DNA from: Sphingobacterium hungaricum
Lineage (GTDB): Bacteria; Bacteroidota; Bacteroidia; Sphingobacteriales; Sphingobacteriaceae
DNA: 64,000 nt
Assembly (NCBI RefSeq): GCF_015210005.1
Contig: NZ_MU158698.1
Location: 1,125,009 to 1,189,008, forward strand
Direction: 5' to 3'
The notes under the pieces were generated by a model. It was given only the letters and a program-made list of their open reading frames with translations. It made no database searches and had not been told where the DNA came from. Positions 27,200-37,731 of the stretch are shown here, one piece after another (position 1 is the first letter of the stretch; each line of letters starts with the position of its first letter). The position numbers were made by a program, and so were the translations under genes.

Positions 27200-29476
27200 A
27201 TGAGCAATATCAATAAAAAGAAAGACGCATTAAACTATCACTCAATGGGAAGGCCTGGAAAAATTCAGGTAGTACCTACAAAACCACATAGCTCGCAAAG
27301 AGATTTATCCTTAGCATATTCACCTGGTGTTGCAGAACCTTGTCTAGCAATCGCAGAAAATGCGGACGATGCTTACAAATACACCGCAAAAGGAAATTTG
27401 GTTGCTGTAATCAGTAACGGAACTGCCGTTTTAGGATTAGGTGACATCGGTGCTCAAGCCGGAAAACCTGTGATGGAGGGAAAAGGTTTATTGTTCAAGA
27501 TATTTGCGGATATTGACGTATTTGACATTGAATTAGACATCACCAATGTAGACGAATTTGTTCGCACCGTTAAAGCATTGGAACCAACTTTTGGAGGTGT
27601 TAACTTAGAAGATATTAAAGCTCCTGAATGTTTCGAAATCGAGCGTCGTCTAAAAGCAGAAATGAATATTCCTGTAATGCATGATGATCAGCACGGAACA
27701 GCGATTATTTCAGGCGCGGCATTGATCAATGCCTGTGAATTGATCGGCAAAGAAATTAGCCAGGTTAAGATTGTTGTAAATGGCGCGGGTGCTGCCGCAA
27801 TTTCTTGCACAAGCATGTACCAATCCGTTGGTGCATTAAAAGAGAATATTGTGATGCTGGATTCTAAAGGTGTGATCCGTAAAGATCGTACAGAATTAGA
27901 CCCATCAAAAGCAGAATTTGCAACGGATCAGGACATTTACACACTGGAAGACGCAATGAAAGGTGCAGATGTATTTATCGGATTATCTAAAGCCGATGTG
28001 CTGACGCCAGAAATGTTGCTGACCATGGCAGAGAATCCAATCGTTTTGGCTATGGCAAATCCAAATCCTGAAATTGCTTATGATTTGGCAATCGCAACTC
28101 GTTCGGATGTGATTATGGGAACTGGACGTTCAGATTATCCGAATCAGGTCAATAATGTATTGGGATTCCCATACATTTTTAGAGGTGCGCTAGATGTTCG
28201 CGCATCAGCCATCAATGAGGAGATGAAAATCGCAGCTGTGAAAGCACTTGCTGAATTGGCAAAAAAATCAGTTCCAGAGGAAGTAAACATTGCTTACAAC
28301 ACAAATAATTTGCGTTTCTGCAGAGATTACATCATTCCGAAACCGACAGATCCACGTTTGATCACAGAAGTTTCTGTTGCTGTCGCAAAAGCAGCAATCG
28401 ATTCAGGCGTAGCAAGACATATTATTACGGATTGGGATGCGTACATCGAAAATTTGCATAAACGTTTAGGAAACGACGACCGTATCATTCGTACGCTGGT
28501 AGAAAAAGCGAAAAGCGATCCAAAACGTGTTGTTTTTGCTGAGGCAGATAACTACAAAACATTGCGTGCGATACAGATTGTTAAAGACGAAGGTATCGCG
28601 ATTCCAATTTTATTGGGTAACAGACAGAAAATTGAGGATTTAATTCAAGAATTTACGTTCGATTTGGGCGATGTTGAAATTATTGATCCAGTTTTGGAAA
28701 CCAAAACAGAACGTTTTGAAAAATTTGTCAATCATTTTTACACCAAACGTCAGCGTCGCGGCATCTCGAAGTATGATGCTCAAAAGCTGATGACCAATCG
28801 TAATTATTTCGCAGCGAGCATGGTTGAATTTGGGGAAGCAGATACGCTAATCTCCGGTTTGACAAAAAATTATGGAACGACCATCAAACCTGCTCTGCAA
28901 GTAATTGGCGCAAAACCAGGAAGCCGTGTTGCGGGTATGTACATGATGATGACACCGAAAGGACCTTTGTTCTTTGGCGATACAACAGTAAATGAAGACC
29001 CGACAGCTGAAGAATTGGTGGATATCGCGATTTTGATCGACGATGCTGTTAAGCGTTTTAACGTGAAGCCTAGATTGGCCATGTTATCATTTTCTAACTT
29101 TGGTTCTAGCACGGGTAAAATCCCTACTAAAGTAAGAGAAGCGGTTAAGATTTTGCATGCTAAAGCTCCTCATATTACTGTGGATGGCGATTTACAAGCT
29201 AATTTTGCATTAAATGCAGAAATGCTGGACGCGAATTTCCCTTTCAGCACATTAAATGGACAAGCAGCCAACACGTTGATTTTCCCTAATCTAGAATCAG
29301 GAAACATAGCATACAAACTTTTACAGACAGCAGGCAATGCGGAAGCGATCGGTCCAATTTTATTGGGTATGAACAAACCTGTACACGTATTGCAATTAGA
29401 CAGTTCTGTTCGCGAAATCGTGAACATGGTGACTATCGCTGTTGTGGATGTTCAAGCATTTGAAAAGAATAACTAA
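27200..29476 (+). CDS. maeB: NADP-dependent malic enzyme with phosphotransacetylase-like domain
   Basis: A 758-residue cytosolic enzyme converting malate to pyruvate, CO2 and NADPH. The N-terminal malic enzyme part (about 1-430) has YSPGVAEPCL, KGNLVAVISNGTAVLGLGDI and PVMHDDQHGTAI with the metal-binding Asp pair. The nucleotide-binding part shows VVNGAGAAAI. The C-terminal third (about 430-758) is phosphotransacetylase-like (VVFAEADNYKTLRA, LLGNRQKI). In MaeB proteins it has a regulatory role and no proven transacetylase activity. TACATTTG at 27160-27167 is a good -7 element. ruvA follows after 9 bp, and the order maeB-ruvA-sprA is shared by many Bacteroidetes. Confidence 0.95.
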   Translation: MSNINKKKDALNYHSMGRPGKIQVVPTKPHSSQRDLSLAYSPGVAEPCLAIAENADDAYKYTAKGNLVAVISNGTAVLGLGDIGAQAGKPVMEGKGLLFKIFADIDVFDIELDITNVDEFVRTVKALEPTFGGVNLEDIKAPECFEIERRLKAEMNIPVMHDDQHGTAIISGAALINACELIGKEISQVKIVVNGAGAAAISCTSMYQSVGALKENIVMLDSKGVIRKDRTELDPSKAEFATDQDIYTLEDAMKGADVFIGLSKADVLTPEMLLTMAENPIVLAMANPNPEIAYDLAIATRSDVIMGTGRSDYPNQVNNVLGFPYIFRGALDVRASAINEEMKIAAVKALAELAKKSVPEEVNIAYNTNNLRFCRDYIIPKPTDPRLITEVSVAVAKAAIDSGVARHIITDWDAYIENLHKRLGNDDRIIRTLVEKAKSDPKRVVFAEADNYKTLRAIQIVKDEGIAIPILLGNRQKIEDLIQEFTFDLGDVEIIDPVLETKTERFEKFVNHFYTKRQRRGISKYDAQKLMTNRNYFAASMVEFGEADTLISGLTKNYGTTIKPALQVIGAKPGSRVAGMYMMMTPKGPLFFGDTTVNEDPTAEELVDIAILIDDAVKRFNVKPRLAMLSFSNFGSSTGKIPTKVREAVKILHAKAPHITVDGDLQANFALNAEMLDANFPFSTLNGQAANTLIFPNLESGNIAYKLLQTAGNAEAIGPILLGMNKPVHVLQLDSSVREIVNMVTIAVVDVQAFEKNN

Positions 29477-29485
29477 AAATAGACG

Positions 29486-30070
29486 ATGTACGAATATTTT
29501 AGTGGAAAACTTATTTTTAAATCCCCTACTCACGTTATTATTGACGTGAGTGGGATTGGATATTTTGTACACATTTCATTAACAACCTATGCTCAGTTAA
29601 AAGACCAAGAGCATTTAAAATTATTTATCTCTTTCCAAGTACGTGAAGATTCCCAAACCTTATATGGGTTCGCGACAGAAGGAGAACGCCAATTATTTAA
29701 CCATTTAATCTCTGTTTCAGGAATAGGTCCGAACACCGGACGCATGATGCTTTCTTCGGCTACGCCGGAAGAAATCCAGCAGGCGATCGTTACAGGACAT
29801 GTGCAAACCATTCAAAAAATAAAAGGGATAGGCCCAAAAACAGCGCAGCGTGTAATCCTAGAATTGCAGGACAAATTAAAAAAAGAAGGCCCGCATGCCT
29901 TAATCTCTCTTCCCGTACAAAAACAATCTTCATCTGAAGAAGCCTTGGCCGCATTGGTCATGTTAGGTTTCCAAAAAATAGCTGCAGAAAAAGTTTTGCT
30001 GACCATACAAAATACAGAAGGTGAGCTACCGGTCGAAGCGTTAATTAAACTAGCTTTGAAGAAACTTTAG
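29486..30070 (+). CDS. ruvA: Holliday junction branch migration protein RuvA
   Basis: 194 residues, normal length. RuvA binds four-way junctions as a tetramer and loads the RuvB motor. Visible parts: N-terminal OB-fold (MYEYFSGKLIFKSPTHVIID), two helix-hairpin-helix motifs (LISVSGIGPNTGRMML and IQKIKGIGPKTAQRVILEL), and the C-terminal RuvB-binding domain after a flexible linker (EEALAALVMLGFQKIAAEKV). It begins 9 bp after maeB and probably shares its transcript. ruvB and ruvC are not nearby, as is common in Bacteroidetes. Confidence 0.97.
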   Translation: MYEYFSGKLIFKSPTHVIIDVSGIGYFVHISLTTYAQLKDQEHLKLFISFQVREDSQTLYGFATEGERQLFNHLISVSGIGPNTGRMMLSSATPEEIQQAIVTGHVQTIQKIKGIGPKTAQRVILELQDKLKKEGPHALISLPVQKQSSSEEALAALVMLGFQKIAAEKVLLTIQNTEGELPVEALIKLALKKL

Positions 30071-30121
30071 TTTTTGTTCAATCGCTTTACTTATTTGATA
30101 ATTCCTCAATTAATTTAACAA

Positions 30122-30150
30122 TTTGTTTTTAATTTCATTCCTTATATTTG
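30122..30150 (+). promoter_or_regulatory. probable promoter of sprA
   Basis: TTTG (30122-30125) and TATATTTG (30143-30150) match the -33 and -7 elements of Bacteroidetes promoters, with 17 nt between them. The predicted start is near 30157, about 40 nt before the sprA TTG. Confidence 0.6.
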
Positions 30151-30195
30151 CCTGTCGCCTAAGATATAACGGGTTAACTTTGATTTTGAGTCTAG

Positions 30196-33100
30196 TTGAA
30201 AAATTTCTTTATTTTAACTTGTGCATGTATTTGCTTCATTGTTATTAGTTCAATAACTTATGCGCAAACTATTTCTTATGTTGACCAAAAAGCAGACTCA
30301 TTAAAATTGCCTTATCGGTTTAAAGACCAGCCTTTTTTATTCTTACCAAACAGCTATGATCCGGTCAGTTTATCTGCTCCAAAAAACATCGAACGCGAGA
30401 TTGTTTATGATCCCATCAGCAGACAATACATTATTCGAGAGAAAATAGGCACCAAGCTATTCCGTCCGCCATTGTATTTGACGCTTGACGAATACAAGAC
30501 CTATGAATTCAACAGGCTCAAGAAAAATTATTGGGAAGAATTAGCTCAAAAAGAATTGGACAATCATCGGAAAAGCCGCCTTTTCCCAGTTATTGAAATC
30601 GAAAGCCCTGCATTTGAACAAATTTTTGGTGGAAATACCATCGATTTAGTACCGAGAGGAAGTGCCGAAGTGACGCTGATGGGGCAACACAACACCAACC
30701 AAAATCCGATGTTCAATGAAACTCAGCGAAATCAATGGGGATTCGATTTTGACCAGAACATCAATTTAAACTTAACCGGAAATATCGGTGAGAATCTGAA
30801 AATCAATGCCAATTTCAATTCGCGCGCACAATTTGATTTTGAAAATCAAATCCGGTTTGATTATGTCGCAAAAGATGATGCTATTCTAAGGCGATTGGAA
30901 ATTGGAAATGTGAGCATGCCACTTAATACAACGCTGATTCAGGGTTCAGAAGCTTTGTTTGGCGTCAAGGCAGAACTTCAATTTGGAAAATTAACCTTCA
31001 CTGGGCTTATTTCACAACAACGGTCGCGAACTAAAGAATTCACGATCTCCAATGGAAGCCGAGATAGTGAGGTGAAAATTACGCTGGATAACTATGAAGA
31101 TAATCAACATTATTTTTTGGGCCAATACTTCCGAGACAACTACAACAATGCATTGGCAATGGCGCCAATTATTAACAGCAATGTGAATATCTTGCAGGTC
31201 GAAGTATGGACGAGCAATCGCGCAAATAGTTCAACGGATTCACGCGACATCATTGCTCTATTGGACCTTGCTGAGTACACGCCCTACAATTCGTTGATTA
31301 CACAAGGTTCTTCTAGGCTTCCATCGACAGGTATTCCTGGCGAAGCAAGTACAGAAAAATCAAATAATTTGCTGGATTTATTAGGTGAGCAAGGCCGCTT
31401 GTCGAATGGAAATTTCACACAAAGTTTTTTTGCGGCTACAGGAACCAATGATAACTATGCAAAACTAACTTATGCAAGAAAATTGGTTGAAGGCAAAGAT
31501 TATGTCGTCAATAAGCGATTGGGTTATATTTCCCTATTTTATCCATTGAACCAAGATCAGGCCTTATCCGTCGCCTATAAATATATGGTGAACGGAAAAG
31601 AATATCAGGTCGGTGAATTTAGCACGGATATTCCTGTCACACCGTCTGAACCGAAAGCGCTGTACACAAAATTATTGAAGAATGAAGTCATCAAAACTAA
31701 CCTTCCCATATGGAACCTGATGATGAAAAACATTTACTCGCTGAATGCGACGAATGTATCAGAAAATAATTTCTCCATTCAGATCTATCGGACTGAAAAT
31801 GAAACTGGAACTGAAAGACCCGCGATTTATGAAGGGGTAAACACACAAGAAAAAACGTATTTGCAATTAGCAAAAGTGGATCGCTTAACGCAACAGCAAG
31901 CGGCTGGTGCTGATGGGCTTTTCGATTTTATACCCGACGTAACGATCGATCCAGCACGTGGAAAATTAATTTTCCCTGTAATCGAACCTTTCGGAAAGGA
32001 TTTGGCTGGTCAATTTCAAGCAACGGAAGTAGAGCTAATCGAAAAATATACATTCCCTGAATTGTACAGCAATACGAAAGTGGATGCACAGCAATTATTC
32101 CCCAATAAAAACAGGTATTTGCTTCGAGGAAATTACAGCTCGGCTTCTGGAACTGAATTTCAATTGGGCGTTTTTAACCTGACAACGAATGGTATCAAAG
32201 TGATGTCCGGCGGAATGGTTTTGGAACCTAATGTAGATTACACGGTAGATTTTCAATTAGGGACTTTGCGCATTTTGAATGAAGCATTAGTTTTATCCGG
32301 CCAACCGATTACAGTTTCGGTTGAAGATGATAGCATGTATGGTTTGCAACAGAAAACTTTACTTGGCGGACGATTTGATTATTTGGTAAACGACAAGCTA
32401 AAAATCGGCGCAACCGTTATGAACTTAACGGAAAAACCCTTAAGCGAAAAAGTCTACATTGGTGAAGAACCAATTTCAAACACCATGCTTGGAGCCGACC
32501 TAAGTTACAGCACAACATCCCGTTGGCTAACACGAATGGTTGACAAGATTCCATTTTTGAGCACAAAAGAGGAATCGCACATCTCCTTCTATGGGGAATA
32601 CGCTCAATTAATTCCCGGCCATCCGAGCGGATTGGATACGGATTTGTCGTCTACAGGAACATCCTACATTGATGATTTTGAAAACGTAGTCAGTTACATT
32701 GACATCAAAGGACAGAGCAATTGGCAAATATCAGGAACGCCGAGGTTGTTTCCAGAATCAGAACTGGTGAATGATTTGAGCTATGGATTCAATCGTTCGC
32801 TACTGTCTTTTTATAACATTGACCCGATTTTTTACAAAAACTCATCGACCAACCCGAATCTAAGTGCAAACGAATTATCAAATCACCGCGTCCGTGAGGT
32901 TTCTGAACAAGAAATTTTTCCTTACAAGCAGTCACAAACAGGTATTGATGGCTACCTGCAAACATTAGATTTAGCATTTTATCCAACGATTCGCGGGCCT
33001 TACAATTACGCAACTTCCGGAATTAATTCAGATGGAACTTTAATCAATCCAAGGACAAGATGGGGAGGAATGTTCCGTAAAATGGACCAGACAGATTTTG

Positions 33101-36100
33101 AAGCTCAGAACATTGAGTTTCTTGAAATGTGGTTAATGGATCCCACGTTGACCAATCCAAATAAAGAGGGTGGCGATGTGTATTTTAATTTGGGGAATAT
33201 TTCTGAAGACATTCTAAAAGATGGGCGGAAATCTCTTGAGAATGGCATTCCGCCATCAGGCGATTTGTCTCAGGTCGAATTAACGAATTGGGGATATGTG
33301 ATTAAAAACCAGCCCGTAGTTCAAGCCTTCGATAACGACCCCGTCAGCCGCGTGTTGCAAGATGTTGGTTTGGACGGTTTGGGAGATCGCGAAGAGTCTG
33401 TTATTCACAGCAATTTTTTAAATCAACTTCGTGGCCTGCTGAATCCTGAAGCCTTGGAAGAACTGACGAATGACCCTTCTTCTGATAACTACGGGTATTT
33501 TATTGGAAATGATTATTCTCAAAGTGTAGGCATTCTCGATCGGTACAAAAAATACAGCGGACTCGAAGGGAATTCTAGAACCAACGAACAATCGCAGGCT
33601 GATTTTGGAGTGGAAACCTCAGCTCGTACGCTTCTTCCTGATGGAGAAGATGTCAACCGAGACAATACCATGAATGAGGTCGAGGAATATTATCAATATA
33701 AAATGTCTACCAGACCACAAGATATGGCTGTTGGAAAGAATTTTATTGTTGAGGAACAGGTTGCAAAGGTGACGTTAAAGAACGGAAATCAGGTTGATGC
33801 CAAATGGTATAAAGTCCGGATTCCGATTACATCTTACGAAAGCAAATACGGCAATATCAATGATTTTAAATCCATACGTTTTGTTCGTGTCTTTATGACC
33901 AATTATGCTGATACAGCTATTCTGCGTTTTGGTCGCATGCAATTTGTCCGTGGAGAATGGCGCAAATACAATGCGGAAAATGATGCAACAAAAGTGATTT
34001 CTGATCCAAGTTTAGGCATTATGCCATCCGATAATTCTACCTTCAACGTTGCTAATGTCAGCATTGAAGAAAATGGAAACCGGTCGCCGATTCCATACGT
34101 TGTTCCTCCCGGAATAAACCGACAAATTGATTTAGCCAACAACAATCTGGATGTGGAATTAAATGAGCAATCCTTAAGCATTGATGTTCAAAATCTACGG
34201 GATGGTTATGGCCGTGCAGCATACAAAACAACTTCACATGATTTCCGAGCCTATGGAAATCTGGAAATGTTTATCCATGCTGAAGGCGAAAATTTAAGAG
34301 ATGGCGATTTTCGTGCATTTTTCCGCTTGGGAACGGATGACAAATACAACTACTACGAATACGATATGCCTTTGGCAATCACGCCCTACGGGACAACTTC
34401 TGCAGATTTGATATGGCCTGAGCAAAATCGGATGAACATTCAGCTGAGTTTGTTTCAAGATGCCAAATTAGCGCGCGACAAGGCGCAGTTATCAGGACAG
34501 CCTTGGCCTTTGGATGTTCCATTTGAATACAGCGATGGCAACAACCGAATTGTCGTTGTCGGAACGCCAGATTTATCGAAAATCCGCTATTACTTAATGG
34601 GTATTAAAAATCCACTTCGGGGTTCTACGTCAAGCACAGGATTAGATGATGGCCGTGATTTAAGCGGAGAGTTTTGGTTCAATGAATTGCGCTTAACAGA
34701 TTTTGATGATCGTGGTGGCTGGGCCGCAACTGCTAGATTAAATTTGAAATTGGCGGACTTTGCCAATGTTTCATTTACAGGAACAAAATCAACAATTGGA
34801 TTTGGTTCTTTATCACAGCGCTTGGCTGAACGAAGCCGTTCAGACGATTTATTCTTTGATATTACGACCAATGCAGAACTTGGAAAATTCTTCCATCCTC
34901 GACATGGCATCGTCATTCCATTCTATTTTAATTATTCGAAACAAACCTCAACACCAGAATATAATCCATTCAGTCCAGATATTGAATTGAATACGGCTTT
35001 GGCAACTTTGTCGAATAATCAGCAAGATTCCTTGTTCCGCTTGGTGCAAGATTACACGATGAGAAAAAGTTTTAGTTTTAGCAATGTGCGCAAAATCAAA
35101 ACCAACAACCTCAGCTCATTGAAACCATGGAGCATCGAAAATTTTAGCGCCACTTATGCTTATTCGGAATACATCCATCGGGATTTCAACACAGCGTTAT
35201 CTGTTCAAAAAACGTATCGCGGTGCTTTGGATTATACCTATTCAAATCCGAATATCAAGTTTTATGAACCATTCAAAAACATCAAGAACGAAAACCTAAA
35301 AATCATTAAAGACATCAATTTTAATTTAATGCCTTCGCTTATCAATTTTAGGCTGGATGTCAATCGGATTTATAATGAAAATACATTGCGGGATAATTCG
35401 ACCAACAACGAACTTCCGACCTATTACAACAAGAACTTCAACATGAACCGCATTTACGGAATCAGCTGGGACTTAACAAAATCCTTGCGCTTGGATTTCA
35501 ATGCGACTAATTATTCAATCATTGATGAACATGCGGGTGTAGTCGATGGCATCAAACAAGATACCATGTGGTCCAATTTCTGGAAAATGGGTCGGACAAC
35601 CGATTACAACCACATGATGAACATCACCTATACTTTTCCAATCTATAAGGTTCCTTATCTGGAATGGGTGAATGTGATAGCGCGCTATGGCGCGCAATTT
35701 AATTGGCAAAGCGAGCCTTTGCTGACCTTAGAAAACCCAGAAGTGAATCTTGGAAATACAATCCAAAATAATCGGACAATACAATTGAATCCATCATTCA
35801 ATATGCAGTCCCTTTACAATAAATTCTGGTTTATCCGAAAGAATTCTGGCAGGAATGCGAAAGGATCGACAGCCTTTTTCACTCAGCTATTGACAATGGT
35901 GAGAACCGTTAACGGAGCTTATACACGTATTGAAGGAACTTATGTGCCGGGATATTTACCTGTAACAACTATTTTAGGGTATGATTTTAATGCCAATGCG
36001 CCGGGTTGGGGGTTTTTGTTCGGAAGCCAAGGCGATATTATTTCCAAGGCTTTGCAGAATAACTGGCTAACGACAGATACCCTGCAAACTCAATTGTTTT

Positions 36101-37209
36101 CAAAAACATATTCGGAGAACTTTTCGTATTTGGCAAACCTAGAACCGATAAAGGGTTTGCGAATTGATTTCACGGGAACGCGAATCGATAATTACAACAT
36201 CACGTCAAACGTGTCAATTAATACAACGACAGGACTCTTAGAAAATATCACCCCATACACAACTGGAAATTATAGCGTTTCGCAAATTGGAATTCAGGCT
36301 TCCTTTAGAAATCATGCGTATTTATTCAGGGAATTCGAATCAAATAAACAGTTGATTTCGCATATTCTCGCACAGTCCAATTTAAATTCCGTAGGTCAGA
36401 CCGAAGATCAGTTTGCGGATGGCTATGGAAAAGAACAGCAGGATGTTGTGGTGAATGCATTTTTAGCGACTTATTTAGGCAAAGACATCAATTCGAGCGC
36501 AGTCAATAAAACGCCGAGAATTCCATTGCCAAACTGGAGAATATCCTACAATGGGCTTGCAAAAATTGCTGGTTTGGATGAAATTTTTACCTCCATAAAC
36601 ATTAACCACAGCTATCTCTCTCAATATAACATCAGTGGCTACAACTCGATGATTCGCTACGATGAAACTGGCGGCGCACCTTCCGAACGCGATGCGAATA
36701 ATAATTTCTTGACTAAAAATGTGTACCAAGAAGTTTCGATTCTCGACCAGTTTGTTCCATTAATTGGTATCGACGCACGATTAAAGAACAATGTTTCGGC
36801 CAATTCAGAATTCCGATCAACTAAAAGTTTGAATTTTAGCTTACAAAATAGCCAGCTTGCGATGATGACTGAAGAATCATTCGTGCTAGGTTTAGGTTAC
36901 CGCAAGAATAACTTTATCCTTCCATTTGGCTGGTTCTCTGATCGAAAGCTTAAAAATGATTTGAATTTCAGGATGGATCTGGCAATCAACGATCGCAAAA
37001 CTTTGGTCTACCGTTCTGACATTGCTTATTCCGAAGTGTCTTCAGGCAACAAAAGTATTAGTTATAATCCTACGTTGGATCTAACGATTAATCAAACCTA
37101 CAACATCCGCTTGTTTTATAATTCAAATGTCGTAAAACCATATACTTCGCAGAATTATGCTACATCATATACCTATTTTGGCGTAAATTTGAGGGTCATG
37201 TTCCAATAA
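30196..37209 (+). CDS. sprA: SprA/Sov-type outer membrane translocon of type IX secretion
   Basis: A giant 2337-residue outer membrane protein with signal peptide (ends TYAQ, about residue 24). Homologues (SprA in Flavobacterium, Sov in Porphyromonas) form the 36-strand barrel through which type IX substrates cross the outer membrane, needed for gliding where present. Family traits are the length, the N-terminal region FEQIFGGNTIDLVPRGSAEV with GQHNTNQNP, and the C-terminal barrel strands ending in FGVNLRVMFQ. The start is TTG at 30196: the preceding codon is a stop (TAG, 30193-30195) and there is no early in-frame ATG before the mature part. It follows ruvA. None of the exported enzymes in this window shows an obvious type IX C-terminal sorting domain. 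Confidence 0.95.
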   Translation: MKNFFILTCACICFIVISSITYAQTISYVDQKADSLKLPYRFKDQPFLFLPNSYDPVSLSAPKNIEREIVYDPISRQYIIREKIGTKLFRPPLYLTLDEYKTYEFNRLKKNYWEELAQKELDNHRKSRLFPVIEIESPAFEQIFGGNTIDLVPRGSAEVTLMGQHNTNQNPMFNETQRNQWGFDFDQNINLNLTGNIGENLKINANFNSRAQFDFENQIRFDYVAKDDAILRRLEIGNVSMPLNTTLIQGSEALFGVKAELQFGKLTFTGLISQQRSRTKEFTISNGSRDSEVKITLDNYEDNQHYFLGQYFRDNYNNALAMAPIINSNVNILQVEVWTSNRANSSTDSRDIIALLDLAEYTPYNSLITQGSSRLPSTGIPGEASTEKSNNLLDLLGEQGRLSNGNFTQSFFAATGTNDNYAKLTYARKLVEGKDYVVNKRLGYISLFYPLNQDQALSVAYKYMVNGKEYQVGEFSTDIPVTPSEPKALYTKLLKNEVIKTNLPIWNLMMKNIYSLNATNVSENNFSIQIYRTENETGTERPAIYEGVNTQEKTYLQLAKVDRLTQQQAAGADGLFDFIPDVTIDPARGKLIFPVIEPFGKDLAGQFQATEVELIEKYTFPELYSNTKVDAQQLFPNKNRYLLRGNYSSASGTEFQLGVFNLTTNGIKVMSGGMVLEPNVDYTVDFQLGTLRILNEALVLSGQPITVSVEDDSMYGLQQKTLLGGRFDYLVNDKLKIGATVMNLTEKPLSEKVYIGEEPISNTMLGADLSYSTTSRWLTRMVDKIPFLSTKEESHISFYGEYAQLIPGHPSGLDTDLSSTGTSYIDDFENVVSYIDIKGQSNWQISGTPRLFPESELVNDLSYGFNRSLLSFYNIDPIFYKNSSTNPNLSANELSNHRVREVSEQEIFPYKQSQTGIDGYLQTLDLAFYPTIRGPYNYATSGINSDGTLINPRTRWGGMFRKMDQTDFEAQNIEFLEMWLMDPTLTNPNKEGGDVYFNLGNISEDILKDGRKSLENGIPPSGDLSQVELTNWGYVIKNQPVVQAFDNDPVSRVLQDVGLDGLGDREESVIHSNFLNQLRGLLNPEALEELTNDPSSDNYGYFIGNDYSQSVGILDRYKKYSGLEGNSRTNEQSQADFGVETSARTLLPDGEDVNRDNTMNEVEEYYQYKMSTRPQDMAVGKNFIVEEQVAKVTLKNGNQVDAKWYKVRIPITSYESKYGNINDFKSIRFVRVFMTNYADTAILRFGRMQFVRGEWRKYNAENDATKVISDPSLGIMPSDNSTFNVANVSIEENGNRSPIPYVVPPGINRQIDLANNNLDVELNEQSLSIDVQNLRDGYGRAAYKTTSHDFRAYGNLEMFIHAEGENLRDGDFRAFFRLGTDDKYNYYEYDMPLAITPYGTTSADLIWPEQNRMNIQLSLFQDAKLARDKAQLSGQPWPLDVPFEYSDGNNRIVVVGTPDLSKIRYYLMGIKNPLRGSTSSTGLDDGRDLSGEFWFNELRLTDFDDRGGWAATARLNLKLADFANVSFTGTKSTIGFGSLSQRLAERSRSDDLFFDITTNAELGKFFHPRHGIVIPFYFNYSKQTSTPEYNPFSPDIELNTALATLSNNQQDSLFRLVQDYTMRKSFSFSNVRKIKTNNLSSLKPWSIENFSATYAYSEYIHRDFNTALSVQKTYRGALDYTYSNPNIKFYEPFKNIKNENLKIIKDINFNLMPSLINFRLDVNRIYNENTLRDNSTNNELPTYYNKNFNMNRIYGISWDLTKSLRLDFNATNYSIIDEHAGVVDGIKQDTMWSNFWKMGRTTDYNHMMNITYTFPIYKVPYLEWVNVIARYGAQFNWQSEPLLTLENPEVNLGNTIQNNRTIQLNPSFNMQSLYNKFWFIRKNSGRNAKGSTAFFTQLLTMVRTVNGAYTRIEGTYVPGYLPVTTILGYDFNANAPGWGFLFGSQGDIISKALQNNWLTTDTLQTQLFSKTYSENFSYLANLEPIKGLRIDFTGTRIDNYNITSNVSINTTTGLLENITPYTTGNYSVSQIGIQASFRNHAYLFREFESNKQLISHILAQSNLNSVGQTEDQFADGYGKEQQDVVVNAFLATYLGKDINSSAVNKTPRIPLPNWRISYNGLAKIAGLDEIFTSININHSYLSQYNISGYNSMIRYDETGGAPSERDANNNFLTKNVYQEVSILDQFVPLIGIDARLKNNVSANSEFRSTKSLNFSLQNSQLAMMTEESFVLGLGYRKNNFILPFGWFSDRKLKNDLNFRMDLAINDRKTLVYRSDIAYSEVSSGNKSISYNPTLDLTINQTYNIRLFYNSNVVKPYTSQNYATSYTYFGVNLRVMFQ

Positions 37210-37223
37210 CTGACTTTACATCA

Positions 37224-37697
37224 ATGGCAGAAGATCTACACATAATCCGCGGTACTAAAGAAGAGCAGTACATACAATTACTTCCACAAATTAAGGCATT
37301 AATCACTGGCGAAAATGATACCATCGCCAACTTGGCTAATATTTCGGCCGCGCTGAAAGAGCAGTTTAACTTTTTCTGGGTTGGTTTTTATTTGTTGAAG
37401 GAGAATGAATTGGTTTTAGGTCCGTTTCAAGGTCCCGTTGCTTGTACACGCATCGGATATGACAGAGGGGTTTGCGGAAAATCATGGGCAGAAAAGAAAA
37501 CATTGATCGTTCCTGACGTTGAAGAATTTCCGGGTCATATTGCCTGCAGTTCGTTGTCCCGTTCTGAAATTGTTATTCCTATTTTAAGAGGTGGCAAATG
37601 TTTGGGCGTGCTGGATGTTGACAGTTCGGAATTAAATTCATTTGACGAGATCGATCAGCAATATTTGGAAGAAATTATTAGCTTTATTGAATTCTAA
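37224..37697 (+). CDS. msrC: free methionine-(R)-sulfoxide reductase (GAF domain)
   Basis: 157 residues, a single GAF fold. The three cysteines of fRMsr enzymes are in place: GPVACTRIGYDRGVCGKSWA and GHIACSSLSRSEIVIP, where the last Cys is catalytic and the others resolve it. GGKCLGVLDVDSSEL is the conserved C-terminal strand. It repairs free methionine sulfoxide in the cytosol. It begins 14 bp after sprA, so it may be co-transcribed, though a functional tie is not obvious. Confidence 0.9.
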   Translation: MAEDLHIIRGTKEEQYIQLLPQIKALITGENDTIANLANISAALKEQFNFFWVGFYLLKENELVLGPFQGPVACTRIGYDRGVCGKSWAEKKTLIVPDVEEFPGHIACSSLSRSEIVIPILRGGKCLGVLDVDSSELNSFDEIDQQYLEEIISFIEF

Positions 37698-37731
37698 AAA
37701 ATCTTTAATTTTGCGTATTAAGTTTTAGACT

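Noticed and set aside
34590..34916. 108-codon minus-strand frame inside sprA
   Set aside because: It is fully antisense within a conserved coding region and there is no supporting signal.
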